The notes beneath the pieces were generated by a model, which was given only the letters and a program-made list of their open reading frames with translations, had not been told where the DNA came from and did not search any database. From positions 1 through 15,720 of the forward strand of contig JAIXVS010000359.1 of assembly GCA_027482795.1 (NCBI GenBank): 15,720 nt of DNA, given 5' to 3'. This document shows positions 7,191 to 14,245 of the stretch, piece by piece. The position numbers were made by a program, and so were the translations under genes. This stretch comes from Rhodobacter sp. (GTDB taxonomy: Bacteria > Pseudomonadota > Alphaproteobacteria > Rhodobacterales > Rhodobacteraceae). Every line of letters begins with the position of its first letter. The stretch's first letter is position 1.

Positions 7191-8789
7191 ATGCGGAAAG
7201 TAGCCGAGTATGAAGCGTTGACAGGAACGAATGCCCTGACGGCGGCAGAGGTGAAGCTGATCGCCGCCATGCGCGCGGGGGGGCCTTGCGTATTGCAAGA
7301 TGACATCGAAACCGTGCCAGAAGCAGACGATAACCCCGCCCATACCATCCGTGCCGATCTGCTCGCGTTGCTGATCACAGGCGGCACAGCGGAATGCGGT
7401 CTGTCGCCGTTTGGGGTAGATTTGACAGGGGCCTATATCAAAGGCGAATTACGGCTAACCCACCTGTCCGCAAAGGGGGATACAAGCCTTTTTTGCTGCT
7501 ATTTTGACAACCTGATAAATATACGGCAAGCACATTTTCAAGTATTGGCATTAGACGAAAGCCACCTACCTGGGATCAACGCTCAAGGGGTGGTGCTTGA
7601 GGCAGATCTCTTTTTGCGCGACGTGATTGCTACGGGAAGTATCAACTTGGCTGGTGCAAGAATTGGCGGGCAGCTTTCGTGCAAAGAGGCGACGCTGAAC
7701 GGAATGGGCGGCGACGCGCTTAACGGGCAAGGTGCAGAAGTAACAGCCGACTTGATTTTGCATGGCGTCACTGCACTTGGAAGAATTCAATTGATTGGAG
7801 CCAAAGTAGGAGGGCAATTGGATTTACAGGATGCCAAACTGAGTGGATCTAGCCAGAAGGGTAAACATGGTACTGCACTTACCATGCAACGTGCGCGAGT
7901 AGATGGTTCGTTTTTCTGGAAAAATGTGACAGTATTGTCAGGGAGTGTCTCCGTAGCATCGGCGCATGTCGGCGATCTGGTTGATAATTCAAAAAAGTGG
8001 CCTGCTGATATAGTTCTAAATGGTTTTACCTATGACCGTTTGCAAACAGTAGGAATACGCGCCAAGGATCGTATCCCTTGGCTAGAAAAAGGTTCTGGAG
8101 TGGACGACAATTTTACACCTCAACCATATACCCAACTGGCCAAAGTGCTGCGCGAGATGGGTCATTTCGGACAGGCGCGCGAGGTTTTGTTTGAACGGCA
8201 AAAGCGACTGGCGGCCGAGCAGTATTGGCGCGGCTATCGGAAGAACAAAAACAAATATCTATTCCCCTTGGAAAAACCACTGAAAGACGTGCAATTCTTG
8301 GCTCGTTGGGGGTTTGACCTGCTGCTGCGCTGGGTTGTTGGGTATGGATACAAGCCCCTCAATGCCGTTGTTTGTCTAGTCATCTTGTTTCTAACCGCAA
8401 CAGCCTTGGCCCACGCCGTTTGGGAAGAAGGCTCTTTCGCCCCCAATTCGGATGTGATCCTAGTTTCGGATGGCTGGCAAAAGGCGTTAGAAGCCGATTG
8501 TTTGCCACCCGCGCAAGGCTGCGACCCCAACCCCGCCGCGACATGGTCGAACGACCCGCAGCGCGGCCTTGATTGGGACAGCTTCAACCGCTACGGCTAT
8601 GCCGCCGATTTGGTCATACCTGTGTTGGATTTGGGCCAAACCGATGCATGGGCCCCGTCCAAAGATCGCGGGCCTTGGGGCCTTATGCTTTGGTGGGGCC
8701 GCTGGGTGCTGATCGCGGTGGGCTGGATTGTTACTGCCTTGGGCGTGGCCGCGCTGACGGGGATTATGCAGCGCAATAAAGAGGATTAA
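7191..8789 (+). CDS. Membrane-anchored protein with degenerate pentapeptide-like (beta-helix) repeats
   Basis: A 532-residue protein with three parts. Residues about 74-280 are a string of repeats resembling degenerate pentapeptide or right-handed beta-helix coils (for example GVDLTGAYIKGELRL, INLAGARIGGQLSC, IQLIGAKVGGQLDL). Residues 308-338 are a helical hairpin (QPYTQLAKVLREMGHFGQAR) typical of this architecture. Then two membrane segments (about 388-411 and 496-525) flank a loop with Cys437 and Cys444 and the segment YAADLVIPVLDLGQTDAWAP, seen in similar bacterial membrane proteins. No enzyme motif is visible; a scaffold or channel-associated role is conceivable. The ATG at 7191 is chosen because the frame upstream (to 6999) runs through the control region; GAGGGTGG is a modest ribosome-binding site. 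The middle part is distinctly AT-richer than both ends. Confidence 0.75.
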   Translation: MRKVAEYEALTGTNALTAAEVKLIAAMRAGGPCVLQDDIETVPEADDNPAHTIRADLLALLITGGTAECGLSPFGVDLTGAYIKGELRLTHLSAKGDTSLFCCYFDNLINIRQAHFQVLALDESHLPGINAQGVVLEADLFLRDVIATGSINLAGARIGGQLSCKEATLNGMGGDALNGQGAEVTADLILHGVTALGRIQLIGAKVGGQLDLQDAKLSGSSQKGKHGTALTMQRARVDGSFFWKNVTVLSGSVSVASAHVGDLVDNSKKWPADIVLNGFTYDRLQTVGIRAKDRIPWLEKGSGVDDNFTPQPYTQLAKVLREMGHFGQAREVLFERQKRLAAEQYWRGYRKNKNKYLFPLEKPLKDVQFLARWGFDLLLRWVVGYGYKPLNAVVCLVILFLTATALAHAVWEEGSFAPNSDVILVSDGWQKALEADCLPPAQGCDPNPAATWSNDPQRGLDWDSFNRYGYAADLVIPVLDLGQTDAWAPSKDRGPWGLMLWWGRWVLIAVGWIVTALGVAALTGIMQRNKED

Positions 8790-8792
8790 CCC

Positions 8793-9668
8793 CTACCACC
8801 GATAATTATACCTCGGCGCAAACCCCAGCACATGCTTTGCCTTGGCCGATGAAAACAGCGCCTCGTCCTCACTCACCGCGCGCTTTAGCGGCACGTTCGG
8901 GAAAAACTCGGCCAGCAATTGCGAATTGGTCTGCGGCACCGAGTTGTTGTCGTTGGAGACGTTAAACGCCTGATAGCCCAGCCCGTCCTTGGCAAGGCAC
9001 AGATTCACCATCTGCCCCAAATCGCGGGCATCGATGTAGGAAAACGCGATGCGGCGGCGTTGCGCGGGGTTTTTGGCGTAATCGGGGAAGGCCGAATAAT
9101 CCTGCGGTTCCATCACGTTGCCAATGCGCAGGGCATAGATATCAATTCCAAAGCGGCGGGCAAAGGCGCGGGCGGTGACTTCGTTCACCACTTTGGACGC
9201 GCCATAGCTGTCCATCGGGTTCACGTCATAGTCTTCGTCCAGCGGCAGATAGGCGGGGTCGGTCTGACCTTCGGAAAAGCACACGCCATAGGTGGTTTCG
9301 GAACTGGCGATGATGATCTTTTTGACCCCCATTTTCGCCGCCGCCTCGATCACGTTATAGGTGGACATGGTGTTGACGCGGTACGTCTCTGAATCTGGCG
9401 CGATTAAAATGCGCGGCACGGCGGCGAAATGCACAACTGCATCAAACACTTGCGCGCCCAGCCCCGTTTCTAAACTGTCCATGCCGATATGGCTGCGCAT
9501 GGCGCTATACACCTGCCCCAGATCGGTAAGATCGGCGATCAGGTCGGGCACGCCCGCCGCATTCAGCGGCACCAGATCCACATTTAGCACCTGATGCCCC
9601 GCACCAGTCAGAACAGGCACCACATGCCGCCCCGCCTTGCCCGAACCGCCCGTGAATAGAACCCGCAT
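8793..9668 (-). CDS. NAD-dependent epimerase/dehydratase (extended SDR family)
   Basis: A 291-residue cytoplasmic oxidoreductase. The Rossmann nucleotide-binding motif is GGSGKAG with glycines 7, 10 and 13; Asp31 at the end of the second strand favours NAD over NADP. The catalytic set is Ser122/123 (ASSETTYG), Tyr155 and Lys159 (SYGASK). Members act on nucleotide sugars or related sugars and lactones; nothing here fixes the substrate. The minus-strand Shine-Dalgarno GGAGG lies 5 nt before the ATG. The gene converges with the beta-helix membrane gene (stops 3 bp apart) and diverges from phd-doc with about 80 bp between the two starts. No other sugar genes adjoin it; kpsC is 8 kb away, so a link to the capsule is only speculative. 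Confidence 0.85.
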   Translation of the reverse strand: MRVLFTGGSGKAGRHVVPVLTGAGHQVLNVDLVPLNAAGVPDLIADLTDLGQVYSAMRSHIGMDSLETGLGAQVFDAVVHFAAVPRILIAPDSETYRVNTMSTYNVIEAAAKMGVKKIIIASSETTYGVCFSEGQTDPAYLPLDEDYDVNPMDSYGASKVVNEVTARAFARRFGIDIYALRIGNVMEPQDYSAFPDYAKNPAQRRRIAFSYIDARDLGQMVNLCLAKDGLGYQAFNVSNDNNSVPQTNSQLLAEFFPNVPLKRAVSEDEALFSSAKAKHVLGFAPRYNYRW

Positions 9669-9693
9669 CGCGCCCTCCGCTATATGATCTTGA

Positions 9694-9731
9694 TAGACTA
9701 AATATGTATTACAGTGTATACTGCACTACAC
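9694..9731 (+). promoter_or_regulatory. phd-doc promoter with overlapping operator palindromes
   Basis: TAGACT (9694-9699), a 17-bp spacer and TATACT (9717-9722) make a reasonable sigma70-type promoter. Overlapping inverted repeats sit on the -10 element: CAGT/ACTG (9712-9723), AGTG/CACT (9713-9727) and GTGTA/TACAC (9714-9731). This is the placement expected for autorepression by the Phd-Doc complex. Confidence 0.6.
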
Positions 9732-9749
9732 ACCAACAGGAGCAACCCC

Positions 9750-10001
9750 ATGACACGCCTTGCCACCCCCCAAATTTGCACCATGACCGAATTGCGCGAG
9801 CCGCAAAAGGTGTTTGATCGCGCAAACGGCCAGCCCGTGGCGATTTTGAAGAATTCCGCGCTGGTGGGGTATTTGGTGCCCGCCGAGGCGGTGGAGGCTG
9901 CGCCACAGCACCGCGCCGCCACGATGGAAGAAGTGATGGAAAGTTTGGCGCGCAGCAAGGCCCGCGTTCAGCCCGTTTTGGATTATCTGAAAGACAAGTA
10001 A
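9750..10001 (+). CDS. phd: Antitoxin of the Phd/YefM family
   Basis: An 83-residue protein that would neutralise the Doc toxin through its C-terminal tail and repress its own promoter through its N-terminal dimer. Family features are TMTELREPQKVFDRANGQPVAILKNSALVGYLVP, read in pieces: the N-terminal strand-helix with TELRE (13-17), the QPVAILKNS strand turn (28-36), and YLVP (41-44). A helical, charged C-terminal tail follows (about 56-83). AGGAG (9738-9742) is 7 nt before the ATG at 9750, which excludes an in-frame ATG at 9714 lying inside the promoter. The stop codon directly abuts the toxin ATG, so translation is coupled. Codon use resembles the host, suggesting a long-resident module. Confidence 0.9.
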   Translation: MTRLATPQICTMTELREPQKVFDRANGQPVAILKNSALVGYLVPAEAVEAAPQHRAATMEEVMESLARSKARVQPVLDYLKDK

Positions 10002-10376
10002 ATGTATCTGCTGACTGTCGACATCGTGATCGCCATTCATGACGCTGTGTTGAATGAAGGCGAACTTGCGGGCCTTGCGCTGGATAAATCGCTAGAGGGG
10101 GCGCTGGCGCGCGTCGACAACCGCCTTGCTTACGGCATGATCGAAGACGTATACGATCTGGCAGCCGCCTATGCGATTGCCATCGCGCAGGGGCATTGCT
10201 TTAACGATGCGAACAAACGCACCGCCTATCGCGCTATGCAAACTTGCCTAGAGCTGCACGGGTTACCCTATCCCACGGATGAAGCCGAAATCGGCCCCAT
10301 CATCATCCGCGCCGCGCAGCGCCTGCTGGACGAGGGCGAGTTGGCCTTTTGGCTGCGCAAACATCTGCGCGGCTAA
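10002..10376 (+). CDS. doc: Toxin of the Doc family (Fic fold)
   Basis: A 124-residue toxin. Doc phosphorylates elongation factor EF-Tu and halts translation when the labile antitoxin is lost. The active-site motif is intact: HCFNDANKR with His65, Phe67, Asp69, Asn71, Lys72 and Arg73. The Lys where AMP-transferring Fic enzymes have Gly marks it as a Doc-type kinase rather than an AMP-transferase. An upstream acidic helix (IEDVYDLAAAYA, 47-58) and the C-terminal helices match the family, and the length equals that of phage P1 Doc (about 126). The start follows the antitoxin stop with no gap. The toxin looks fully functional. parE follows after 78 bp. Confidence 0.92.
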   Translation: MYLLTVDIVIAIHDAVLNEGELAGLALDKSLEGALARVDNRLAYGMIEDVYDLAAAYAIAIAQGHCFNDANKRTAYRAMQTCLELHGLPYPTDEAEIGPIIIRAAQRLLDEGELAFWLRKHLRG

Positions 10377-10454
10377 GGCAAAGGCGCTGCGCCCCACATC
10401 TTGCGCCCGCCCCCCCGCGCGTGGTCTAATGCTGCCCTAGCCAAAGGATACCCC

Positions 10455-12404
10455 ATGCCCGCCGATCTGATCCCGCAAGATACTTATGATGCCTCTTCCA
10501 TCGAGGTGCTGGAACCGCTAGAGGCCGTGCGCCTGCGCCCCGGCATGTATATTGGCGGGATTGACGAGCGGGCCTATCACCATTTGGCGGCCGAGATTTT
10601 GGACAATTCGATGGACGAGGCCGTGGCAGGCCACGCCACGCGGATCGAGGTGGAACTGCACGCGGACGGCTCGCTTACCGTGCGCGACAACGGGCGCGGC
10701 ATTCCGGTAGACCCGCACCCGAAATTCCCCGACAAATCCGCGCTGGAGGTAATTCTGTGCACCCTGCATTCGGGCGGCAAATTTAACGGCAAAGCGTATG
10801 AGACGTCGGGCGGTTTGCACGGGGTGGGGTCTTCGGTTGTGAACGCGCTGTCTGACAGCATGGTTGTGGAAGTGGCCAAGAATAAGGAACTGTTCCGCCA
10901 ATCCTTTTCGCGCGGCAAACCGCTAGGGCCGATTGAAAAGCTAGGCCCCACGCAAAACCGTCGCGGCACATGGGTGACCTTTCACCCCGATGCGCAGATT
11001 TTCGGCTCCCACGCCTTTCGCCCCAGCCGCCTGATGCGGATGGTGCGATCGAAGGCCTATCTGTTTTCTGGCGTCGAAATTCGCTGGAAATCCGCCATTC
11101 CTGATGGCGATACGCCGATGGAGGCTGTGTTCCATTTTCCGGGCGGGCTGGCCGAATATCTGGCCGACACGCTGCAAAAAACCACCACCTATGCCGACCG
11201 CCCCTTTGCGGGCAAAGTGGGGTTTCAGGAGAAATACGGCGTGCCAGGTTCGGTGGAATGGGCGATCAACTGGTCGCCCGTGCGCGATGGGTTTATTCAA
11301 AGCTACACAAACACCGTGCCCACGCCCGAAGGCGGTACGCATGAATTTGGGTTTTGGAGCGCGATTTTAAAAGGCATCCGCGCCTATGGCGAATTGATTA
11401 AAAACCGCAAGGCGGAACTGATCACCCGTGATGATATGCTAACAGGCGGCTGCGCGCTGATTTCGGTATTTATCCGCGAGCCGCAATTTGTGGGGCAGAC
11501 CAAAGACCGCTTGGCCACGGAAGAGGCCGCCAAATATGTCGAAGGCGCGGTGCGCGACCATTTTGACAATTGGCTGGCAGGTGACACTAAATCAGCTGGC
11601 GCAATTTTAGACTTTCTGGTGCTGCGCGCTGAAGAACGGCTAAAGCGCAAGCAAGAAAAAGAAACGCAGCGCAAAACGGCCACCAAAAAACTGCGCCTGC
11701 CTGGAAAGCTGACCGATTGTTCCAGCAAAACCCGCGATAATACCGAATTGTTTATTGTGGAAGGGGATTCGGCAGGCGGCAGCGCCAAAGGCGCGCGCGA
11801 CCGTGAAACCCAAGCGATCATGCCGCTAAAGGGTAAAATCCTGAACGTTTTGGGCGCGGCCAGTGGCAAGCTGAATGAAAATTCCGAAATTCGCGATATT
11901 TGCGAAGCTTTGGGCGTGCAAATGGGCACGCGGTTTAACGTGGATGATTTGCGATACGATAAAATCGTGATCATGACCGATGCCGATGTTGACGGCGCGC
12001 ATATCGCCAGCCTTTTGATGACATTTTTCTTCACCCAAATGCGCCCGCTGATCGACAAGGGCCATCTGTATCTGGCCTGCCCGCCCCTGTACCGCCTAAC
12101 CCAAGGGGCCAAGCGGCTGTATGTGGCCGACGATGCGGAAAAGGAAAAATGGCTGGCCAAGGGTCTGGGCGGAAAGGGAAAAATCGACGTACAGCGGTTT
12201 AAGGGGCTGGGCGAGATGGACGCCAAGGATTTGAAAGACACCACGATGAACCCCGCAACGCGGAAACTGATACGGGTGTCGATTGACGAGGATGCGCCGG
12301 GCGAGACGGGGGATTTGGTGGAACGGTTGATGGGGAAAAAGCCTGAGTTGCGGTTCCAGTATATTCAGGAGAACGCGCGGTTTGTGGAGGAGGTGGATGT
12401 GTGA
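10455..12404 (+). CDS. parE: DNA topoisomerase IV subunit B
   Basis: ATPase subunit of topoisomerase IV, which with ParC decatenates sister chromosomes. 649 residues, the normal ParE size (GyrB is about 800). GHKL ATPase motifs: RPGMYIG (28-34), catalytic Glu47 and Mg-binding Asn51 in AEILDNSMDE, DNGRGIP (78-84), and the ATP lid LHGVGSSVVNALS (121-133). The QTKDRL motif is near residue 355. TOPRIM motifs are EGDSAGG (436-442) and DADVD (509-513), and QRFKGLGEM follows near the end. The start at 10455 is supported by AAGGAT just upstream and by the N-terminus expected for ParE. parC is not in the window. The gene is preceded by phd-doc and its stop codon overlaps the start of a foreign-looking gene, so this essential gene is flanked on both sides by accessory genes. 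Confidence 0.95.
   Translation: MPADLIPQDTYDASSIEVLEPLEAVRLRPGMYIGGIDERAYHHLAAEILDNSMDEAVAGHATRIEVELHADGSLTVRDNGRGIPVDPHPKFPDKSALEVILCTLHSGGKFNGKAYETSGGLHGVGSSVVNALSDSMVVEVAKNKELFRQSFSRGKPLGPIEKLGPTQNRRGTWVTFHPDAQIFGSHAFRPSRLMRMVRSKAYLFSGVEIRWKSAIPDGDTPMEAVFHFPGGLAEYLADTLQKTTTYADRPFAGKVGFQEKYGVPGSVEWAINWSPVRDGFIQSYTNTVPTPEGGTHEFGFWSAILKGIRAYGELIKNRKAELITRDDMLTGGCALISVFIREPQFVGQTKDRLATEEAAKYVEGAVRDHFDNWLAGDTKSAGAILDFLVLRAEERLKRKQEKETQRKTATKKLRLPGKLTDCSSKTRDNTELFIVEGDSAGGSAKGARDRETQAIMPLKGKILNVLGAASGKLNENSEIRDICEALGVQMGTRFNVDDLRYDKIVIMTDADVDGAHIASLLMTFFFTQMRPLIDKGHLYLACPPLYRLTQGAKRLYVADDAEKEKWLAKGLGGKGKIDVQRFKGLGEMDAKDLKDTTMNPATRKLIRVSIDEDAPGETGDLVERLMGKKPELRFQYIQENARFVEEVDV
12388..12394 (+). 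promoter_or_regulatory. Strong Shine-Dalgarno inside the parE 3' end
   Basis: AGGAGGT, within the parE codons for its last residues, lies 9 nt before the ATG at 12404 and 6 nt before a GTG at 12401. It supports translational coupling of the downstream gene to parE; the exact start (ATG or GTG) remains open. Confidence 0.65.
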
Positions 12405-13420
12405 TGTTCGCCAATTTTGAATTGCTAGTCGAACAAGCTAACCAAAAAATCTTTGAGAGTAACGTCGCTGCTGCAGTCCACTTGTGCTGTAGGATTTCGC
12501 GCTTGAAGAATGATCCATTTAACTTTGCCTTTTTCTTGTCACTCCAGGAGAACTCGCGCGGTGAAGTTTTTCGCTATATGCTAAGCGAGTACTCCGATAA
12601 ATTTGATAATGAGTTCATTGAGCGTGTTTACAAAAAGGGAGTGGAACGCGCTTTAGATTTAAGGACAATGCCAGAGGACACGGCGAAGCAAGCTAGTCCC
12701 GATGCGCCAGATAGGAAAGTTCTGTATATCGGTTCAAATCTTATCGATAGCGAGATAGCGTCGGCGGTTTCATTTTCAGAGACATTTAAGCCGCCATCGG
12801 GAATGTCGGCTTATGACACCGCACACTTTCACCAACAAGCATTGGAAGCAATACCTGTTTACACAGCTCGGAAGTATTCCTTGAATGTGATTAAGGCGCG
12901 GATGCTTTCCGCTTGTTCCGATTATGTTTCAAGAATTGAGAAGCAAATTGTGTTGGAACGTGAGAGCTTCGAATCATTAAGAAGCATACAAGATGGAGTT
13001 TTCGCCTTTCTTAGGGAGTATTCTAATGATGCTCACGCGCAGTTTTCAATAGCAATCAGAAGTATCAAAAGTGGCAATCGAGAGGACTTATCTACTTCCA
13101 TGACACACCTTAGGCGTTGTTTACGGTCATTAGCAGATCTTGTTTACCCCGCTGATAACACCATCGAGGGCTTATCTGAGGATAAATACCTAAATCGGTT
13201 AAGTAAATTCATTACAGACTGTCGAAACGACTTTGGATTTCTGACTCCAATTGATCTTAAGGGTTTGGAAACATTGCTTCGCGATGTAAATGACCGAGCG
13301 TCCAAAGGCGTTCACAATCACGTCAGTTTTTTCGAAGCTCAACAAGTGTTGGTTGCAGCTATACTTTATATAGACAATGTCGGCGGTGCTTGGGAACAGA
13401 AAAGGAAAAATCAAGTTTAG
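12404..13420 (+). CDS. Putative phage-defence protein with AbiTii-type C-terminal region
   Basis: A 338-residue soluble protein without signal or membrane segments. The first 110 residues are helical and unfamiliar. Residues about 145-190 (VYTARKYSLNVIKARMLSACSDYVSRIEKQI) and 215-330 (SIKSGNREDLSTSMTHLRR, CLRSLADLVYP, SEDKYLNRLSKFI, then NDRASKGVHNHVSFFEAQQV) resemble the region that follows the AbiTii domain in abortive-infection-type proteins. This is from remembered family patterns, not a search. The N-terminal AbiTii domain itself seems replaced. A role in phage defence is an inference. The ATG overlaps the parE stop (TGATG) and has a strong ribosome-binding site. Base composition is far more AT-rich, with AT-ending codons, than every neighbour, indicating recent acquisition. 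The N-terminal domain may be an effector or sensor; no nuclease motif was recognised. Confidence 0.5.
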   Translation: MFANFELLVEQANQKIFESNVAAAVHLCCRISRLKNDPFNFAFFLSLQENSRGEVFRYMLSEYSDKFDNEFIERVYKKGVERALDLRTMPEDTAKQASPDAPDRKVLYIGSNLIDSEIASAVSFSETFKPPSGMSAYDTAHFHQQALEAIPVYTARKYSLNVIKARMLSACSDYVSRIEKQIVLERESFESLRSIQDGVFAFLREYSNDAHAQFSIAIRSIKSGNREDLSTSMTHLRRCLRSLADLVYPADNTIEGLSEDKYLNRLSKFITDCRNDFGFLTPIDLKGLETLLRDVNDRASKGVHNHVSFFEAQQVLVAAILYIDNVGGAWEQKRKNQV

Positions 13421-13565
13421 AGTGGATGCTGGCGAGCAACATCTGTTATTAACTGCGTCCCGACCGTCAGCATTGCAACCAATCGGCGCTCTGCTAGATT
13501 GAGGGTGTAAGTGGCCTGCTTCCCCACCACCCTGCGCTCGCAAGCGTGCTCGCGCGTTCGGGGCT

Positions 13566-13590
13566 AAAAACGCTCCACTGGAGCGTTTTT
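13566..13590. terminator. Bidirectional intrinsic terminator
   Basis: AAAAACGCTCCA and TGGAGCGTTTTT are perfectly complementary 12-base arms around a single C. In either direction the GC stem is followed by five T residues, so it can end both the rightward AbiTii-like/parE transcript (146 bp after its stop) and the leftward cytochrome transcript. It may at the same time be one copy of a dispersed palindrome family. Confidence 0.75.
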
Positions 13591-13618
13591 GCGGGCAAGC
13601 CCGCCGCCCCGCACCCCA

Positions 13619-13747
13619 GTGCCGCGCCCTCCCTCGGGATGGCGCGCCAAGGCCCGTTCTAGGCACTTTATAGCTCCACTTCTTCCCCCGAAGTTCTGCT
13701 GGCAACCGTTGCATCGCGCCCTCCCGGGGGGAGGGAGGGCGCGGCAC
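13619..13747. repeat. 17-bp inverted repeat with competing internal hairpin
   Basis: GTGCCGCGCCCTCCCTC (13619-13635) is exactly complementary to GAGGGAGGGCGCGGCAC (13731-13747), 95 bp apart. A second copy of GCGCCCTCCC (13716-13725) can pair with the same right arm as a tight local hairpin, so two mutually exclusive folds are possible. Confidence 0.7.
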
Positions 13748-13777
13748 GGCGGCGCTAAAGCGCCTTGATTCCGTGCC
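13743..13777 (-). terminator. Nested hairpin just after the cytochrome stop
   Basis: GGCACGG (13743-13749) pairs with CCGTGCC (13771-13777), enclosing GGCGCT/AGCGCC (13751-13764). It begins about 10 bp after the cytochrome stop on the minus strand. There is no T-run, so it is more likely an RNA-stabilising or rho-assisted 3' structure than a classical terminator. Confidence 0.45.
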
Positions 13778-13786
13778 AAGTGCCTC

Positions 13787-14185
13787 TCAGTTCTGCACCC
13801 CCTTCAAATACTCCGCCAGCGCCACCAGCCGTTCTGGCGTGGGCGTCTCAATCCCGTCACCGCCGTCATAGGGCACCAGCGCCCCCTCCATCAGCCCTAC
13901 AAATGCGGGCATGGCGCGGTGGGCGGCGGCCCCCTCGCCCCGCCAGATATAGGCCATCACCCGCGTGGTCGGGAAAACGCCGCCATTGCGGGCCGCCAGC
14001 CCCGTCAGATCGGCGGGTTTGGGCGACAGGCCCGCCCCCGCCGCCCCATCGCCGCGCCCACCCGCCCCGTGGCAAGCCGCGCAATTTTCGGCAAAATCGC
14101 TTGCAGGATTAGGGCCAGTATCGCCCTGAACGCCCCCCTGCCCCACGCATCCCGCCAAAGCCGCCGCAATCAGAATATGCCGCAT
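13787..14185 (-). CDS. Lipoprotein c-type cytochrome
   Basis: A small monohaem electron carrier, 132 residues from the ATG at 14185 (133 from the adjacent ATG at 14188). The N-terminus RHILIAAALAGC carries a lipobox (LAGC), so after processing the protein would be tethered by a lipid to a membrane, facing the periplasm. The haem-attachment motif is CAACH (about residues 36-40), and the likely axial methionine is in RAMPAF (about 90-95). GAGGRGDGAAGAGLSPKPADL after the CXXCH is typical of the class I cytochromes found as partners or subunits of oxidases and dehydrogenases. AAGGGGG lies 6 nt before the second ATG, which is why it is preferred. A near-consensus FNR box lies about 50 bp upstream. 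The electron donor and acceptor are not evident. Confidence 0.87.
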   Translation of the reverse strand: MRHILIAAALAGCVGQGGVQGDTGPNPASDFAENCAACHGAGGRGDGAAGAGLSPKPADLTGLAARNGGVFPTTRVMAYIWRGEGAAAHRAMPAFVGLMEGALVPYDGGDGIETPTPERLVALAEYLKGVQN

Positions 14186-14206
14186 CATCGCCCCCTTTTT
14201 TGCCAG

Positions 14207-14245
14207 ACTATCAGCAGGGGCGGCGCGCGATATGACTTAGGTCAA
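14207..14245 (-). promoter_or_regulatory. FNR-type box and promoter for the cytochrome gene
   Basis: On the minus strand TTGACCTAAGTCAT (14245 to 14232) matches the FNR/FnrL consensus TTGAC-N4-GTCAA at 9 of 10 positions. A -10-like GATAGT follows at 14212-14207, predicting a start near 14200, which puts the box centre at about -38 to -41, the position of activator sites in FNR-dependent promoters. The box overlaps the TAA stop codon of the thiolase-family gene. Microaerobic induction of the cytochrome is inferred. Confidence 0.6.

Larger units (their letters stand above)
13421..13786. repeat. Gene-free stretch of extragenic palindromes
   Basis: 366 bp between the AbiTii-like gene and the cytochrome gene, which converge on it. 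It contains a small hairpin CGCT/AGCG (13535-13546), the terminator-like palindrome at 13566-13590, a long-range 17-bp inverted repeat (13619-13635 with 13731-13747) and a nested hairpin (13743-13777). Open frames here are GC-rich shadows without ribosome-binding sites. The composition returns to high GC from about 13530, so the foreign segment probably ends between 13420 and 13530. No tRNA was found. Confidence 0.6.

Noticed and set aside
10002..10376. The Fic-fold toxin as an AMP-transferase acting on the neighbouring topoisomerase IV
   Set aside because: Some FicT toxins modify GyrB and ParE, which made the position attractive, but the motif HCFNDANKR has Lys in place of Gly and is the Doc kinase type, whose target is EF-Tu.
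11384..12244. Long open frame (286 codons) on the minus strand
   Set aside because: It is antisense to the conserved TOPRIM half of parE, has low-complexity Ser/Arg/Pro content and no ribosome-binding site.
10455..12404. ParE as a RelE/ParE-type toxin next to an antitoxin
   Set aside because: The name is shared, but the 649-residue protein with GHKL and TOPRIM motifs is the topoisomerase subunit.
13421..13786. A tRNA or attachment site at the end of the foreign segment
   Set aside because: No cloverleaf, no CCA-ended gene, no matching direct repeats at the parE 3' end and no integrase were seen.
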